Source: Puccinia triticina
Taxonomy: Eukaryota; Basidiomycota; Pucciniomycetes; Pucciniales; Pucciniaceae
Length of the DNA stretch: 64,000 nucleotides
Assembly (NCBI RefSeq): GCF_026914185.1
Contig: NC_070560.1
Coordinates: forward strand, 5,819,501 to 5,883,500
Direction of reading: 5' to 3'
Shown: piece after piece, positions 41,531 through 53,160 of the stretch
Layout: every line of letters begins with the position of its first letter
Numbering within the stretch: position 1 is the first letter of the stretch
The notes under the pieces: generated by a model
Told to the model about the DNA's origin: nothing
The model's database searches: none
What the model saw: only the letters and a program-made list of their open reading frames with translations
Translations under genes and position numbers: made by a program

Positions 41531-43013
41531 GCACAAAGTTGGAACTAGAAAATGAACACTTTAAAATAATTTGGGGACAGATCTCCTTCTTTGATTTCAA
41601 AATTTTTCTGTACTTGAGCAAAAATTGTGAGGTAGTCTTCTTTGTCTTTGAATCTCATGATGATTAAAAAGACACTGCTTGGATGCTCTTGCAATGCCAC
41701 ACATAAAACTAGAGGCCAAGGCGGCTTCGCCGCTGCAAATTCAATGGCCATCCTGCCTCTTTCAATTATCCCCCCCCCCCTTGACAGGCTAGCCATATTA
41801 GACAGGCAAAAATGATTTTAAATTTGGCTAAGTAGGCTGTTGTGAAGCATATCCCATTCCCTGCTAAGGAACACACACTCCATTGCATCCCATCCATGTA
41901 ACAAATACATATTTCTCATTCAAATCAATTTCATGCAAAGAAATTGGATTGCACAAGTCTTTAATTAATCTGAATAAGTCAAGCCCTGATGTTTCTGTGA
42001 GACTGCTTAATATATAGCAAAAACAATTAAAAAAAATCCAAGGACACTTTAGTTATGATTAATCTAATCACTTCATACTCCTCCATATCCAAGCAAGCTC
42101 TTTCCATGATCCCCACCATTCTTGTGTGACCCGGTCTGTCTGGAGTTTGATCAATGTTGCCGGGAGGAGGGCCCCAGGGAGAAGCATTGGGAGTGGGGGC
42201 GGCAGGGATTGCCATTGACACTTGCAAGTTGGTCTGTGCAAGTACCACCTGCGCAGGGGAAAGGGGTTTGGTCTGAGGGGGCTGAACCTAACTAAGTCCC
42301 TCCTCCGCCTCCAAAGGAGGGACTTACAAAAAAGAGTTTTCTTTTCTTTTTGGCATGACAGGTTTGCTCAATGTATGCACATCTACAGGCAAGAAGCCTG
42401 AACATCTATCAGTATTTGTTTTTTTATATAGCACCCCACCCTAATTGTTAAGAAATCAGCTAGAAAGAAAGCCCCATAATGGGTCAGACAGGGGTCCCCA
42501 GGAGCATTGTCTCACAGATTGAAATCCATTTGATGTCAGTGTCATCAAAAAAAAGCAAAATTGCTTTTCATCCTCTGTACATACACCTGTCAGAGCTATG
42601 GAAAAAAACAGACAGATGTGTCACTTTTTTGCCTCAAAGGAACTGTGTGTACTTCACTGTATTGGGGTACCTGGCGGAGTGTCTCACAGGTCATCTTCTG
42701 ATGCTGATTTTTTGTTGAGGGAGGGGTGGTACATCCCCAAAATTTTGTGAGGTTGTAGGCCAAGTGTGCACCTTCATCATGGTCTTTACAGTGCCACAAT
42801 AGCTATTGTTTTGGAAAAGTTATTGCAGACTTAGGATTTTCTCTGCAAAATCTGAAAAACTCGTCACACCAAAAATGTCCACTGATTGAGAACTCCCCCC
42901 TTCGGAGGCGGGCGTGAAGCACCCAGGAGGGACTTTTGTAGCTAAGTTTGGGAGGGGGCCTTCGACTCGCGAGCGGTATGGCAGGGTGGGGGAGTCGAAT
43001 TCTCACATCTACT
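41531..43013. other. Intergenic, no gene recognised
   Basis: AT-rich. Small inverted motif AAGTCCCTCCT...AGGAGGGACTT near 42293-42330, echoed at 42930, both resembling ends of repeat family B. No coding feature. Confidence 0.4.
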
Positions 43014-44287
43014 CTTGATGACCGGTCTGACTGGTCATCGAGAGGTGGTGAGACCGGTCATCGAGAGGTGGTGAGTCCCCTCGATGACCGGTCTGACTGG
43101 TCATCGAGAGGTGGTGAGTCCCCTCGATGACCGGTTTGACTGGTCATCGAGAGGTGGTGAGTCCCCTCGATGACCGGTTTGACTGGTCATCGAGAGGTGG
43201 TGAGTCCCCTCGATGACCGGTCTGACTGGTCATCGAGAGGAGATGTGGGTCCCCTCGATGACCGGTCTGACCGGTCATCGAGAGGAGATGTGGGTCCCCT
43301 CGATGACCGGTCTGACCGGTCATCGAGAGGAGATGTGGGTCCCCTCGATGACCGGTCTGACCGGTCATCGAGAGGAGATGTGAGTCCCCTCGATGACCGG
43401 TCTGACTGGTCATCGAGAGGAGATGTGGGTCCCCTCGATGACCGGTCTGACCGGTCATCGAGAGGTGGTGAGTCCCCTCGATGACCGGTCTGACTGGTCA
43501 TCGAGAGGTGGTGAGTCCCCTCGATGACCGGTTTGACTGGTCATCGAGAGGTGGTGAGTCCCCTCGATGACCGGTCTGACCGGTCATCGAGAGGAGATGT
43601 GGGTCCCCTCGATGACCGGTCTGACCGGTCATCGAGAGGAGATGTGAGTCCCCTCGATGACCGGTCTGACTGGTCATCGAGAGGAGATGTGGGTCCCCTC
43701 GATGACCGGTCTGACCGGTCATCGAGAGGTGGTGAGTCCCCTCGATGACCGGTCTGACTGGTCATCGAGAGGTGGTGAGTCCCCTCGATGACCGGTTTGA
43801 CTGGTCATCGAGAGGTGGTGAGTCCCCTCGATGACCGGTCTGACTGGTCATCGAGAGGAGATGTGGGTCCCCTCGATGACCGGTCTGACCGGTCATCGAG
43901 AGGAGATGTGGGTCCCCTCGATGACCGGTCTGACTGGTCATCGAGAGGTGGTGAGTCCCCTCGATGACCGGTCTGACCGGTCATCGAGAGGAGATGTGGG
44001 TCCCCTCGATGACCGGTCTGACCGGTCATCGAGAGGAGATGTGAGTCCCCTCGATGACCGGCACAGACGATGCGAGTCCTCTCGATGACCGGTCTGACCG
44101 GTCATCGAGAGGAGATGTGAGTCCCCTCGATGACCGGCAAAGACCGGTCATCGAGAGATGCGAGTCCCCTTGATGACCGGTCTGACCGGTCATCCAGAGA
44201 TGTGAGTCACCTCGATGACCGGCAAAGACCGGCCATCGAGCGGAGATGTGTCCCCTCGATGACCGGCAAAGGCCGGTCATGGAGAGT
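43014..44287. repeat. 43-bp palindromic satellite array, ~30 units
   Basis: Units of 43 bp built around CTCGATGACCGG-TCTGA-CCGGTCATCGAG, a 12-bp inverted repeat with a 5-nt loop (some units have one mismatch). Linkers alternate between GGTGGTGAGTCCC and AGATGTGGGTCCC types in irregular higher-order order. Units near 44060-44280 diverge (GGCAAAGACCGG cores). The array is cut by Gypsy-2 and resumes at 50223-50312. It is nearly free of stops, so long repetitive open frames appear on both strands; these are not treated as genes. Confidence 0.93.
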
Positions 44288-44746
44288 TGTGAGCCTGAGG
44301 TATTAGGGTTTTCCGGGGAACCGGGGATAACGGAAAACTACAGACGAGCTACCAGAATTTCCGGACCTGTTTTCAAGGTCTAATATCCTTTTACAATGTA
44401 ACTTTGAAGGTATTTTTAGTAATAGGCTTTGCGCGGGTGCAAGGTGTTTTGATTCGTAAATGAGATTGATTTCAGGTTTTGAAGAAGGCAATGATACAAA
44501 GATTTTGCCACGAGAGAAAGAGCTCCCTAGTGGCTACAAAGACTTTTTATAATCTAACACAAGACAAGGAAATTTCCAGAATTAACTACAACATGAAAGG
44601 ATTCCTGGAAAAATGGAAAGGAAAAGAAAAATAAGGAAATTCCTCGAACAACACCGGTGCACTTCTCGAATATTCCTTGTTCAGAATGTCTTTGATGATC
44701 CTGGGAAAACCTAAACTGAATGAATTTCAGCTATCTGTTTGTTACA
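44288..44746 (-). repeat. Gypsy-2 3' LTR
   Basis: 459 bp; on the element strand starts TGTAACAAACAG and ends GGCTCACA. Matches 49764-50222 throughout. Confidence 0.92.
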
Positions 44747-44762
44747 AAACATGACTGACCTA

Positions 44763-47700
44763 TTAAGTTTTCTTCTTTTTGGGATCCTGAGACTGGCGCC
44801 ATTGTATGAGGTAATGCTGCAAAAAATGTTGAAAATACGCTGGGATATGGTCTTCAAAGACCCAAGTGTCTTCTCTGGGTGTTGAATTGCGCCAACGTAA
44901 AAGGAAATCAAACTTACCTTTTCAAGTCTTGCCCTTCACTGGACGCGCATCCAGAATCTGGTATAGTTTTGACCAATCTACAATGCGTCCCGAATCATAG
45001 TATATTTCTTTGACACCTTCAAGAACCCCTCGACCAGCGACTTGACTCTGAGGGTGATATTTTGCCAACAGAGACACATTAAAAACTGGATGTAACTTAG
45101 GGTACTCACGTGCAATGTCTAATCTGACCGCGTTCTCTCCTACCATCTCAATAACTTTAAAAGGGCCAATATATCGGTAATCAAGCTTCGCGTTGATCCG
45201 TCGGCTTTGAATAAACTTCCGGAGAAGTAGGACCAAATCTCCGGGTTGATATTGAGTAGCAGGTTTCTTATGTGCATCATGGTAAAGAGATTGCCGTCGC
45301 TTAGCTTGAGTTAGACATTCTATAGCCTTTTCTTGTATTTCCTGTAAATCAACAATGAAGTCGTCCAGCAAGCGAATACCTGAATTTTCTGTCAAAGTAC
45401 TGAACTTGGGGTGAAAGCCGTTAGCAAAGAAAAATGGAGAAGTTCCCAAAGAAGCGGAGTCTAAATTATTAACGGAAAACTCGGCAATATCCAATATCTT
45501 GACCCAATTGTCTTGATAGTAAGAACAGAAATGGTGCAAATAATCTTCCAAAACTTGATTCATGCGCTCCGTCTGCCCATCTGTTTGAGGGTGATAAGCA
45601 GTGGAAAATCCTGGAGTAATGCACAGTAAGCGCATAAGTGAGCGCCAAAATTCACTTACAAAAGTGGAGCCTCTATCCAAAATTATTTTTTCAGGAATGC
45701 CATGTAGCTTAAAAATGTTGGATCTGAAAAGCTGCGCCAATTGCTCCGCCGTGTAAGTCTCTTTACAGGGAACAAAGTGAGTGACTTTACTGAGCAGGTC
45801 CACGACCACCATGATAGAATCATAACCTCCCGAAACCGGTAGCTTGGTTATAAAATCCATCCCAATTACACTCCAGGGACGGTGAGGAATTGGGAGGGGA
45901 TTCAACGTTCCTTCTGGATTATGCCTTCGGGCTTTAATGCGCTGGCAAGAATCACAAGATCTTACATAAGTGATAACTTCCTTCCTGATCCCAGGCCACG
46001 AAAAGGAGCGGGTGATCAAGGATAATGTTCTTGCTATGCCCGGATGTCCCACAGTTGGCGCATCGTGAAACAGTTGTATCAGACGGGTGCGAAAAGGAGC
46101 TGGAACAAAAATTCTATCTTGAAACCAAAGAATGCTGTCACGTTCTATCAAATCCTCTTGCTCCTCCTGACTTACCTTATCATAGTTCTTAGAAAAATAA
46201 TCTAACACTTCTTTTTTCGGACGCTGAAATTGAAGATCATAAAGGTTAAAAGACAAACTAGGAGTAATGCCTTCTACATTATCAACCGAAACCATCCGTC
46301 GGGCAATTGCATGTGAGGGAATCAACGGGCCATCTCCCACATAATCCGGTCGCCGACTAGGAGCATCCGCCGGGTTTGCCTTTCCTGATATGTGATAAAT
46401 CGCCATATTAAAGCCATCTAAGATAGATGCCCATCGGGCCTGCTTGGGTGTCAAATTTTTAGCTGTAATAAAATGGCGAAGGTTTGCATGATCTGAATAA
46501 ACACGGACTGGCTCCTTTGTACCCATGAGCCAGACTCTCCATTGCTCAAAAGCAGAAACAATGGCGAGTAGCTCAAGATCGAATATAGACCAACCCCGTT
46601 CCTTATCAGTTAGCTTCCTGGAATAGAAACTCACTGGGTGCAACTTGCCAGAATTATCTGGTTGACTTAGAACAGCAGCTATGGCATACCCAGAGCTATC
46701 GACATGAACCACCCTAGAGAGTTGAAAATCAAAGTGACGAAGTAGAGGGGCTGAAGAAAAACATTTCTTGAGCGCCAGAAAAGCCAACCGGGGACCTACC
46801 TTTTGAATGTTTTCAGAAGTGAACTGTCCTTCTTTTGTCAATTCTGTCAGCGGTCGTGCCAAGCCTGAAAATTTTGGAATGAACCTGCGATAAAAATTGC
46901 AAAAACCTAAAAATCAACGGAGTTGGCGTAGGGTGTCTGGAAGCGGCCATTCTAGAATAGTGGAAACCTTTGCTTCATCCATTCGCAAACCCTCACTGGA
47001 AATCACAAACCCTAAAAACTTAACTGAAGATTGAAAAAACTGACACTTATGAAAAGAAGCCTTCAAGGAGTGTTGTCGTAATTTACCTAATACATTCTGT
47101 AAATCTATAGAATGTTGCTCACGAGTTTTGGAGAATACCAGAATGTCATCAATATAAACAAAGCAACAAACATCCAGATACTCACGTAAACAATGCTGAA
47201 TGAACCTCTGGAATATGGCCGGTGCATTGGCAAGGCCAAACGGCATAACACAATATTCAAACAAGCCCCAGGGAGTCCAAAATGCTGTTTTCCACTCGTG
47301 ACCTGGGGCCACCCGTAAGAGGTTAAAGGCTGCTTTAAGATCAATCTTGGAAAGAAATTTGCAACCTGAAAGGCTATTAAGCAAGTTAGCGACTACGGGT
47401 AATGGATAAGAGTCTCGTACCGTAATTGAATTTGACTGCCTATAATCTACACAGGGGTGGTCCTCTTTCCCGGGAGTTTTAACGAAAAAAATTGGAGCGC
47501 CAGCCGGAGAAGAGGATTCCCGAATGAATCCCTTGGCTAGGAGATCATCAACATACCGCTTAAGCTGTTTGTTTTCTTGCTCACTCAAGTGATACATACC
47601 AACAAACGGAGGTTTGGAATTTGGCTTGAGGTTAATCTCACAATCATACCCCTCTTGATGGGGTGGTAAGCAACTCAAAGCATCAGTTACAAAAACATCA

Positions 47701-49142
47701 CTATATTGCTTGAGTTCAGAGGGTAGATCATAAGTGGAAGATATTTCGGATAATTTAAAAGATTGAGGAACAAGGAGACTTCGGGGGGAGCCCCCTACAA
47801 ATAGATGATGCTTAGCAAGCCACGGGAAGCCAAGTATAATATCGGCTGACGCTAACTCGGTGACAAATAGTAGAACTGGGAATTGAGAGGGATTTTTGGG
47901 AAATGAGAAGTCAAGATACCCATGCCAGCAAAGGGATATGGTGCCGGACTTGGCCAAGGTTCCATCAAATCCTCGGCATTGAATTGGTTGGGTGAGTTTG
48001 GTCAGGCAAAGGAGGTTCCTATGGGCAAAGTTAAAGTCAACAAAAGACGCAGAGGCACCAGAATCAAATAGTACGGAAGCCTCTATGGGTTTAGGGCCCG
48101 AATGGACGATGGAAGCCTTTAAGATGGGTCGAGAGGAAGGGAAGGGAACGGTAAAGAAGGGGCTTAAGGACTTACAGAAAGCATCACCGTCCACCTCCAT
48201 TTCATCAATAGCCTGTTCGAGGCAGTAATCCGCCAAACTGAGGGGAGGGACGTGGTCCAGTGTGACCCTGCTGGTAGAGGCCGCGGAGGAGTCGACAGCC
48301 GTGCTAGAGGAGCCTGCAGCGACCGCGGAAGAACCTCGGCGAGATTCAGAGGAGGGAATAGTCAAATGAGGGGTCGAGGCTGGAGCCGTTCGGCTGGTTT
48401 CAATCTGGGACACCAAATGCTTGGAGTGTTGAGGAGAAGACCATAGACGGAAGAGCTCGAGCTTTTGTTTAATATCCATGTGTTCGTTGCTAGGGAGATT
48501 GCATCCGCGAAGTTTCTTGTGTGCTTCATCAAATTGTCGACCGCAGCGTTGACAGACACCTCGTTGAACGCAGAGGCTCCGAAACTTGGGGAAGGAGAAT
48601 GTTTCGTCAGACGAGATCGCATCAAGGTCCATGGGTACAATTCCATCGGGTACGCGAGCTGGAGGTGGTGGTGGGGGTGGAGGGTTTGGGCGATATTGAG
48701 GGGGACGACAATGGATGGAAGGAAGTGAGCCAGAATCAATGGAAGAGATTTTATCTTGAGCTTCGGCCGCCGAGACGGCCAAGATTTGTTTTGCTTTGAG
48801 GGTTGTTGCGCTCTTCCAATTGTTGCGCATGACTGCGATTTTCAAAACCTTTGGATTCAAAGCCTGCTCGTAGATGTCGCAGCGGGATTCTTCGGTCAAA
48901 TCAACCGGATAAGCCAGGGAGCGGAAGAGGGCATTGAATTCCTCGATCGTTTGATTTCCTTGTTTGAAAGCAAAGAGGCATTTCTTAGCCTCCTCTCCGT
49001 CATGTTTATTGTTAAACACTTCTTTGAGATGGGACAGAAAGGATTTGGCCGATGATAGAACGTCGAGGACATAGGGGTCTTTGACCGACGCTGAATCTGT
49101 TGCAAGGTTTTGAGTACGAGCGTTTTCGAATAAAAGCGCCAT
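44763..49142 (-). pseudogene. pol: Gypsy-2 Gag(C-part)-PR-RT-RH-INT-chromodomain, two in-frame stops
   Basis: One continuous frame of 1460 codons with TGA at 46914-46916 and 44922-44924. Order: Gag C-part with a CQRCGRQFDEAHKKLRGC knuckle; protease VLFDSGASASF; RT with KIDLKAAF, MPFGLANAP and FVYIDDIL; first stop between RT and RNase H; RNase H HVDSSGYAIAAVL and SIFDLELLAIV; integrase HHCC (HPGIART...CDSCQR) and D-D-E core (GMDFI, LDRGSTF, QTDGQTERMNQ); GPF module YIGPFKVIEM. The second stop falls inside the chromodomain, whose remainder (FLLRWRNSTPREDTW) continues in frame. Chromodomains guide integration to marked chromatin. Very similar in order to Gypsy-3. Confidence 0.92.
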
Positions 49143-49189
49143 CCACCAATTTTAAGCCGGAAAATTTCGCCAAGGTTACCGTTGGGGTG

Positions 49190-49639
49190 TCAAAAATGAC
49201 GGACTATCCAGTTGATTTTCGATTTTTCGGAAGGGAAACAATGGCTTTTTTCTTGCAATTTTTCACGAATGAAATAGACGAACCGCTTCGTCTCCCTAGT
49301 GTTGCCTGTGAATTGAGCGTATTGGAGTTCGGGGACCTCTCCAGTTGGGCCGCGAGCCATTTCGATTAGTTGAGCGGAGTTTTGTTGAATCGCGATCCTG
49401 TTGTTCTCGATAGACTGGAGGATGCCGTTGATGGAGTGCTGGATTCTATTGACCTCGTTGTTGAAACTGAGTTTAAGCTGAACAAAATCCGAATATAAAG
49501 TCTTCATACTGTTGATATCTTTGATGTCTTCAGCCAAACTGTCGAAAGAGTTCTTGATGTTCTTCAACTGATCAAAAAGCGTGTCGAGGTCAATGCGATG
49601 ATTGGAGTTATTGATTATGAGGGAAGAGAGTTGTTCCAA
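49190..49639 (-). pseudogene. gag: Gypsy-2 Gag N-terminal part
   Basis: 150 codons in a different frame from the downstream pol. Coiled-coil-like N-terminus (LDTLFDQLKNIKNSFDSLAEDI), then a capsid start ending KSKINWIVRHF before TGA at 49190-49192. Alignment to the Gypsy-3 Gag shows it should run on into the following ORF (NWWMALLFENA); a stop plus a net frame change separates them. Confidence 0.75.
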
Positions 49640-49763
49640 GAGTTGTGCTACCTTAATTTAAAGTGGAGTTCGAGTGTCGATGGGGCCGATAAAGGAGGAG
49701 TCAGGAAGATGACCGGTAGACGACATGATGATACCGGCTGAAAAAATTTGGTGGCAAAATGAT

Positions 49764-50222
49764 TGTGAGCCTGAGGTATTAGGGTTTTCCGGGGAACCGG
49801 GGATAACGGAAAACTACAGACGAGCTACCAGAATTTCCGGACCTGTTTTCAAGGTCTAATATCCTTTTACAATGTAACTTTGAAGGTATTTTTAGTAATA
49901 GGCTTTGCGCGGGTGCAAGGTGTTTTGATTCGTAAATGAGATTGATTTCAGGTTTTGAAGAAGGCAATGATACAAAGATTTTGCCACGAGAGAAAGAGCT
50001 CCCTAGTGGCTACAAAGACTTTTTATAATCTAACACAAGACAAGGAAATTTCCAGAATTAACTACAACATGAAAGGATTCCTGGAAAAATGGAAAGGAAA
50101 AGAAAAATAAGGAAATTCCTCGAACAACACCGGTGCACTTCTCGAATATTCCTTGTTCAGAATGTCTTTGATGATCCTGGGAAAACCTAAACTGAATGAA
50201 TTTCAGCTATCTGTTTGTTACA
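49764..50222 (-). repeat. Gypsy-2 5' LTR
   Basis: 459 bp, upstream LTR on the element strand; followed (minus strand) by ATCATTTTGCCACC leading to gag. Confidence 0.92.
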
Positions 50223-50312
50223 AGAGGAGATGTGAGTCCCAATGACCGGTACAGACCGGTCATCAAGCGGAGATGTGAGTCCCCTCAATGACTGGTCCAG
50301 ATCGGTCATAGA
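50223..50312. repeat. Remnant of the 43-bp satellite
   Basis: About two degenerate units (GATGTGAGTCCC, CAGACCGGTCATC) directly after Gypsy-2, continuing the array of 43014-44287. Confidence 0.8.
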
Positions 50313-50946
50313 CATAACTGTACTGCATAATACAGCAATGTCAGAAAAGATTGCGTGTGAAGTCCAGCCTATTACCTATACCCGGGAAGTCCCTCCACGT
50401 GGGGCCCACCGCGAATCCACGTGGATCCCAAGGTGAAGGGGTGCGCGAGGTCGGACCAGCGGCATTTGGTCCACACGCCCTCGTGGGCATCACCAACCCC
50501 ATCACGAGGGCACCTCGTGATGCTTCCGAGGATTCCACAAGTGCTTTCAGCTCTCCGTGGGCCCCCCAAGGACTCCTCGTGATACCGACGGAATCATCGG
50601 GCCCAGGTGTACTTGATGCGTGGGCTCCCCGTGATCCCGACCGAAGCGTCGGGCCCACAAATCAAAACTCCATCTGAACCCGTGGATTCCACGTGGCTCA
50701 TTGGTGGGCTCCACCGGTTCAGGTGGTCCGTTGTGGGTGGCATGGCTTGGGTCGTTGGTACAGAGCGGATTGAATCTGCTGGACCAAGATATAGCAGAAT
50801 ATGTTATCACACACACTGCATTGCATTGTTGGTGGAGAGACAAGGAAGGATAACATCATGAAATAAGAAACATTGCAAAAAGGGAGAAAAGAAAAAAAGA
50901 AAACATTGGAAACAGGGAAAATAAAAAAGAAAACATTTATGTTTCA

Positions 50947-51177
50947 TCAGGAGGAGTTTTGGTAATAAGGGAAGTCAACAGTGCCGTGCTGCTGGTTGAA
51001 GGGCAAGTATAGCTGGGAGATAAAGGCAACAGTGTCTTGGGTGGTCGAGAAGCCCTTGCTGCCGGTGCGGTCGCGCAGATCGTTGATTGCTTGACTAGTG
51101 CTTGGGCTGGAGATCAGGCAGACTGAATATGCAAATTGGTGGTTCATGGGCCTGTTTTGAGTTAGGTCGACCGACAA
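50947..51177 (-). pseudogene. Unrecognised coding-like fragment in the captured region
   Basis: Open frame overlapping the tail of the REI1 fragment. Its last 50 residues (INDLRDRTGSKGFSTTQDTV, then a FISQLYLPF stretch) look protein-like, but no family is recognised. It may be the end of a third captured gene or the natural terminator of the chimera. Confidence 0.3.
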
Positions 51178-51240
51178 GTCTGGGTATGAGGACCGAGGAG
51201 GCCTCTGTGTGGTCTGTGAGTGCCGACGGCGTGCCGGCAG

Positions 51241-52314
51241 GAGAGGAAAGCACGGCGAGCCGGGTGATCAGATTGATGTTGCGGTTCCCCGCCTGAGTCG
51301 ACTGTGAGCCCACCGCGTACGGTAGGAGGTTCTGCTTGTAGATGTACCGCAACGACCAATGACCAAGCCGTACCCCGTTCGGTAGGACTGGCTCGAAGGC
51401 CGAGTCGCCTAGGGCGGCCTGTCGCTCCTCCAGGAGCGAATCGTTGTCTTCGTTGTCCGATACATCCGACGACTTGCTCGTCATATCTTCCCATTCGGCC
51501 TCCTCAACCATACTCGAGATCCTGTTCGCCTTGGCCTTGTTCTTGATCGGCTTCAGCTTCTTATACGACGCTCGATAATCAAAGAAGTCCGAGTACTCTA
51601 GCCTTTGCTCTTCGGTATCCCAAGCCAGCTTGCAATGATTCTGAGAATAGAACAAGCCGGCAATGATTCAGTATGAAGAGTGTAGTATGTATGGATGTGT
51701 GACTGATATCAACGAAGTAAAAACAAAAAATACTTTATCACACATGTGTTTGCGGACGCTTTCGAGTCCTTTGCGGGTCAACGAGGCGTGATCTGGAAGG
51801 GCCTGATCGGCGGTGATCTTACCACCGAACCCAGTGCCGCAGTAGAGACAGACGTTCCAGACAGCTATCGTTTCTGCGAGATAGGCAAGGAGGCTGGGCC
51901 TATTGACGAGGTATTCCTGGTCGGGTAGGAAGAAGCCGTGGGGGCGGAGCATGTGGGTCAGGGCCTGGTCTGGGTCGGCGAAGCGGACCGAGCTCGAGCG
52001 GGGACAGAAAAGACATTCGTTTGGCTTGATCCGCGGCGCCTGGGCAATCTGCAGCTCGATCAGCCGCTCCAAGTCGGCCTTCTTCTGTTCAGATGGGATT
52101 GCATCTACTTCGATCTTCTCGGATAGGTCGAGGCTGTCCAATTGGGCTATTGGATTTGAGGAGCTCTCGGCTAGATGGCCAATTTTAGTTTGTTGGTGTT
52201 TGTTTTCTTTGGGTTGTTGATTGATCGTCTGATGGTGCTTCTTGATGACCAGATGGTTGTTTTGGGCGACCAAAGTATTAAATGACTTCCCACAGGGCTC
52301 ACACGGCGGGGCGG
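51241..52314 (-). pseudogene. REI1: REI1-like 60S biogenesis factor, captured fragment
   Basis: REI1/ZNF622 proteins are cytoplasmic pre-60S maturation factors with several C2H2 fingers. Seen here in order: a finger C-E-P-C-G-K-S-F...H-x5-H (from 52313), a linker, CLFCPRSS...HMLRPHGFFLPDQEYLV, then AVWNVCLYCGTGFGG and HMCDK; an intron 51641-51733 (GTATTT...CTCAG); then HCKLAWDTEEQRLEYSDFFDY, an acidic stretch and LPNGVRLGHWSLRYIYKQNL. The normal first finger and the C-terminal end are missing, and after about 51250 the sequence is unrelated. The intron shows the copy came from genomic DNA, not from mRNA. Confidence 0.82.
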
Positions 52315-52745
52315 TGAGCAGGAAGGAAGAGGGAGCGATGGTGACGGCGGCAAGGGCAATGAGGGCGGCGAGGATGAGGAAGGAGGCGGAGAGCCAGGTG
52401 ACGGCCCTGTGGCGGTGAGTACGTTGGTGAGGGTGATTTGGAGACAGGCGGCAGGGAGCCTGGAGTTGCTGTCGACGAGTTGGATGGTGAAGACGGCCTT
52501 GATGTTGGGGACGGACCAGGCGAGTGCGGGGATGGCGGGGATGGAGTACTGGCTGGGGTCTGTGAAGTTGTAGGTGGGCAGGGGACAGAGGAGGCCCGAG
52601 AGGACAGAGCAGAGGTCAATGGAAAGGTTGAGGGCTTGGATACCGTAGGCAGTCAGGTTGAGACCCCTGCTGACGGAGGCGATGGAGAGGTCAAAGTCGA
52701 GGGTTTAGTTGCGCTTGGAGTAGCGGACATAACGATCACGGCTCG
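52315..52745 (-). pseudogene. TRP-like channel ML-domain fragment fused upstream of REI1
   Basis: Resembles the N-terminal ML-like domain of fungal TRP/Flc-type membrane proteins: LDFDLSIASVSRGLNLTAYG, SIDLCSVLSGLLCPLPTYNF, then a AACLQITLTN strand and the first membrane segment VTWLSASFLILAALIALAAV. A TAA sits before LDFDL, and a one-base deletion shifts the frame between ITLTN and the membrane segment. That segment runs in frame into the REI1 finger, so the join is a chimeric fusion. Family identification is from memory of motif patterns. Confidence 0.65.
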
Positions 52746-52946
52746 TATTCGTCAGGCGAAGTCCCTTTGCCCTTGCAAGGGGCCGCTTGCGTGGGACTTG
52801 TTGAATTCTGGAGGTGGGGGAACCTAACTGGGGGAGCAAGTGATGAGACTGACAAATTACTGCAATCAACAGCCGGTTCAACTTGCAAGCCCGCTCATCT
52901 GTTTTCCCAGGGGAATGACGTGGGGATCCCGTCAATTTGTCTTCTT

Positions 52947-53160
52947 GTCGGCTCCACCAGGAGCCCAAGGGCAGCCGTGGAATCCTCGTCTGTGGGAACG
53001 ACGAGGATATCCCGTTGAGCAAAGATAGAGGTTCCCGTCGGCTCCACCGGGAGCCCAAGGGCAGCCGTGGAATCCTCGTTGGTGGGAACGACGTGGGAAT
53101 CATGTCGAACACATTTTGTGGTTTTGTCGGCTCCACCGTGAGTTTATCACGAGGAGACCC
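52947..53160 (+). repeat. ~90-bp tandem repeat at the end of the captured insertion
   Basis: GTCGGCTCCACC begins units at about 52947, 53037 and 53126; the first two share over 60 bp including GAGCCCAAGGGCAGCCGTGG, the third is partial. Probably the subterminal repeat zone of the inserted transposon. Confidence 0.8.

Larger units (their letters stand above)
44288..50222 (-). mobile_element. Gypsy-2: Ty3/gypsy chromovirus, 5935 bp, in the satellite
   Basis: Two 459-bp LTRs (44288-44746, 49764-50222), identical as far as I can read, bound gag and pol on the minus strand. Flanking AGAGT/AGAGG is a 5-bp target duplication with one mismatch, inside a satellite unit. Gag and pol carry three in-frame TGA codons and a gag frame change, so it cannot make full-length proteins although the LTRs show no divergence. 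Confidence 0.92.

Noticed and set aside
43144..44280. ORFs in the 43-bp array, and resemblance to a CRISPR array
   Set aside because: The units are contiguous palindromic repeats with no unique spacers, in a eukaryotic sequence; the ORFs are by-products of a stop-poor satellite.
52438..52827. Plus-strand Gly/Glu-rich 129-aa ORF
   Set aside because: Ant-frame shadow of the captured TRP-like fragment.
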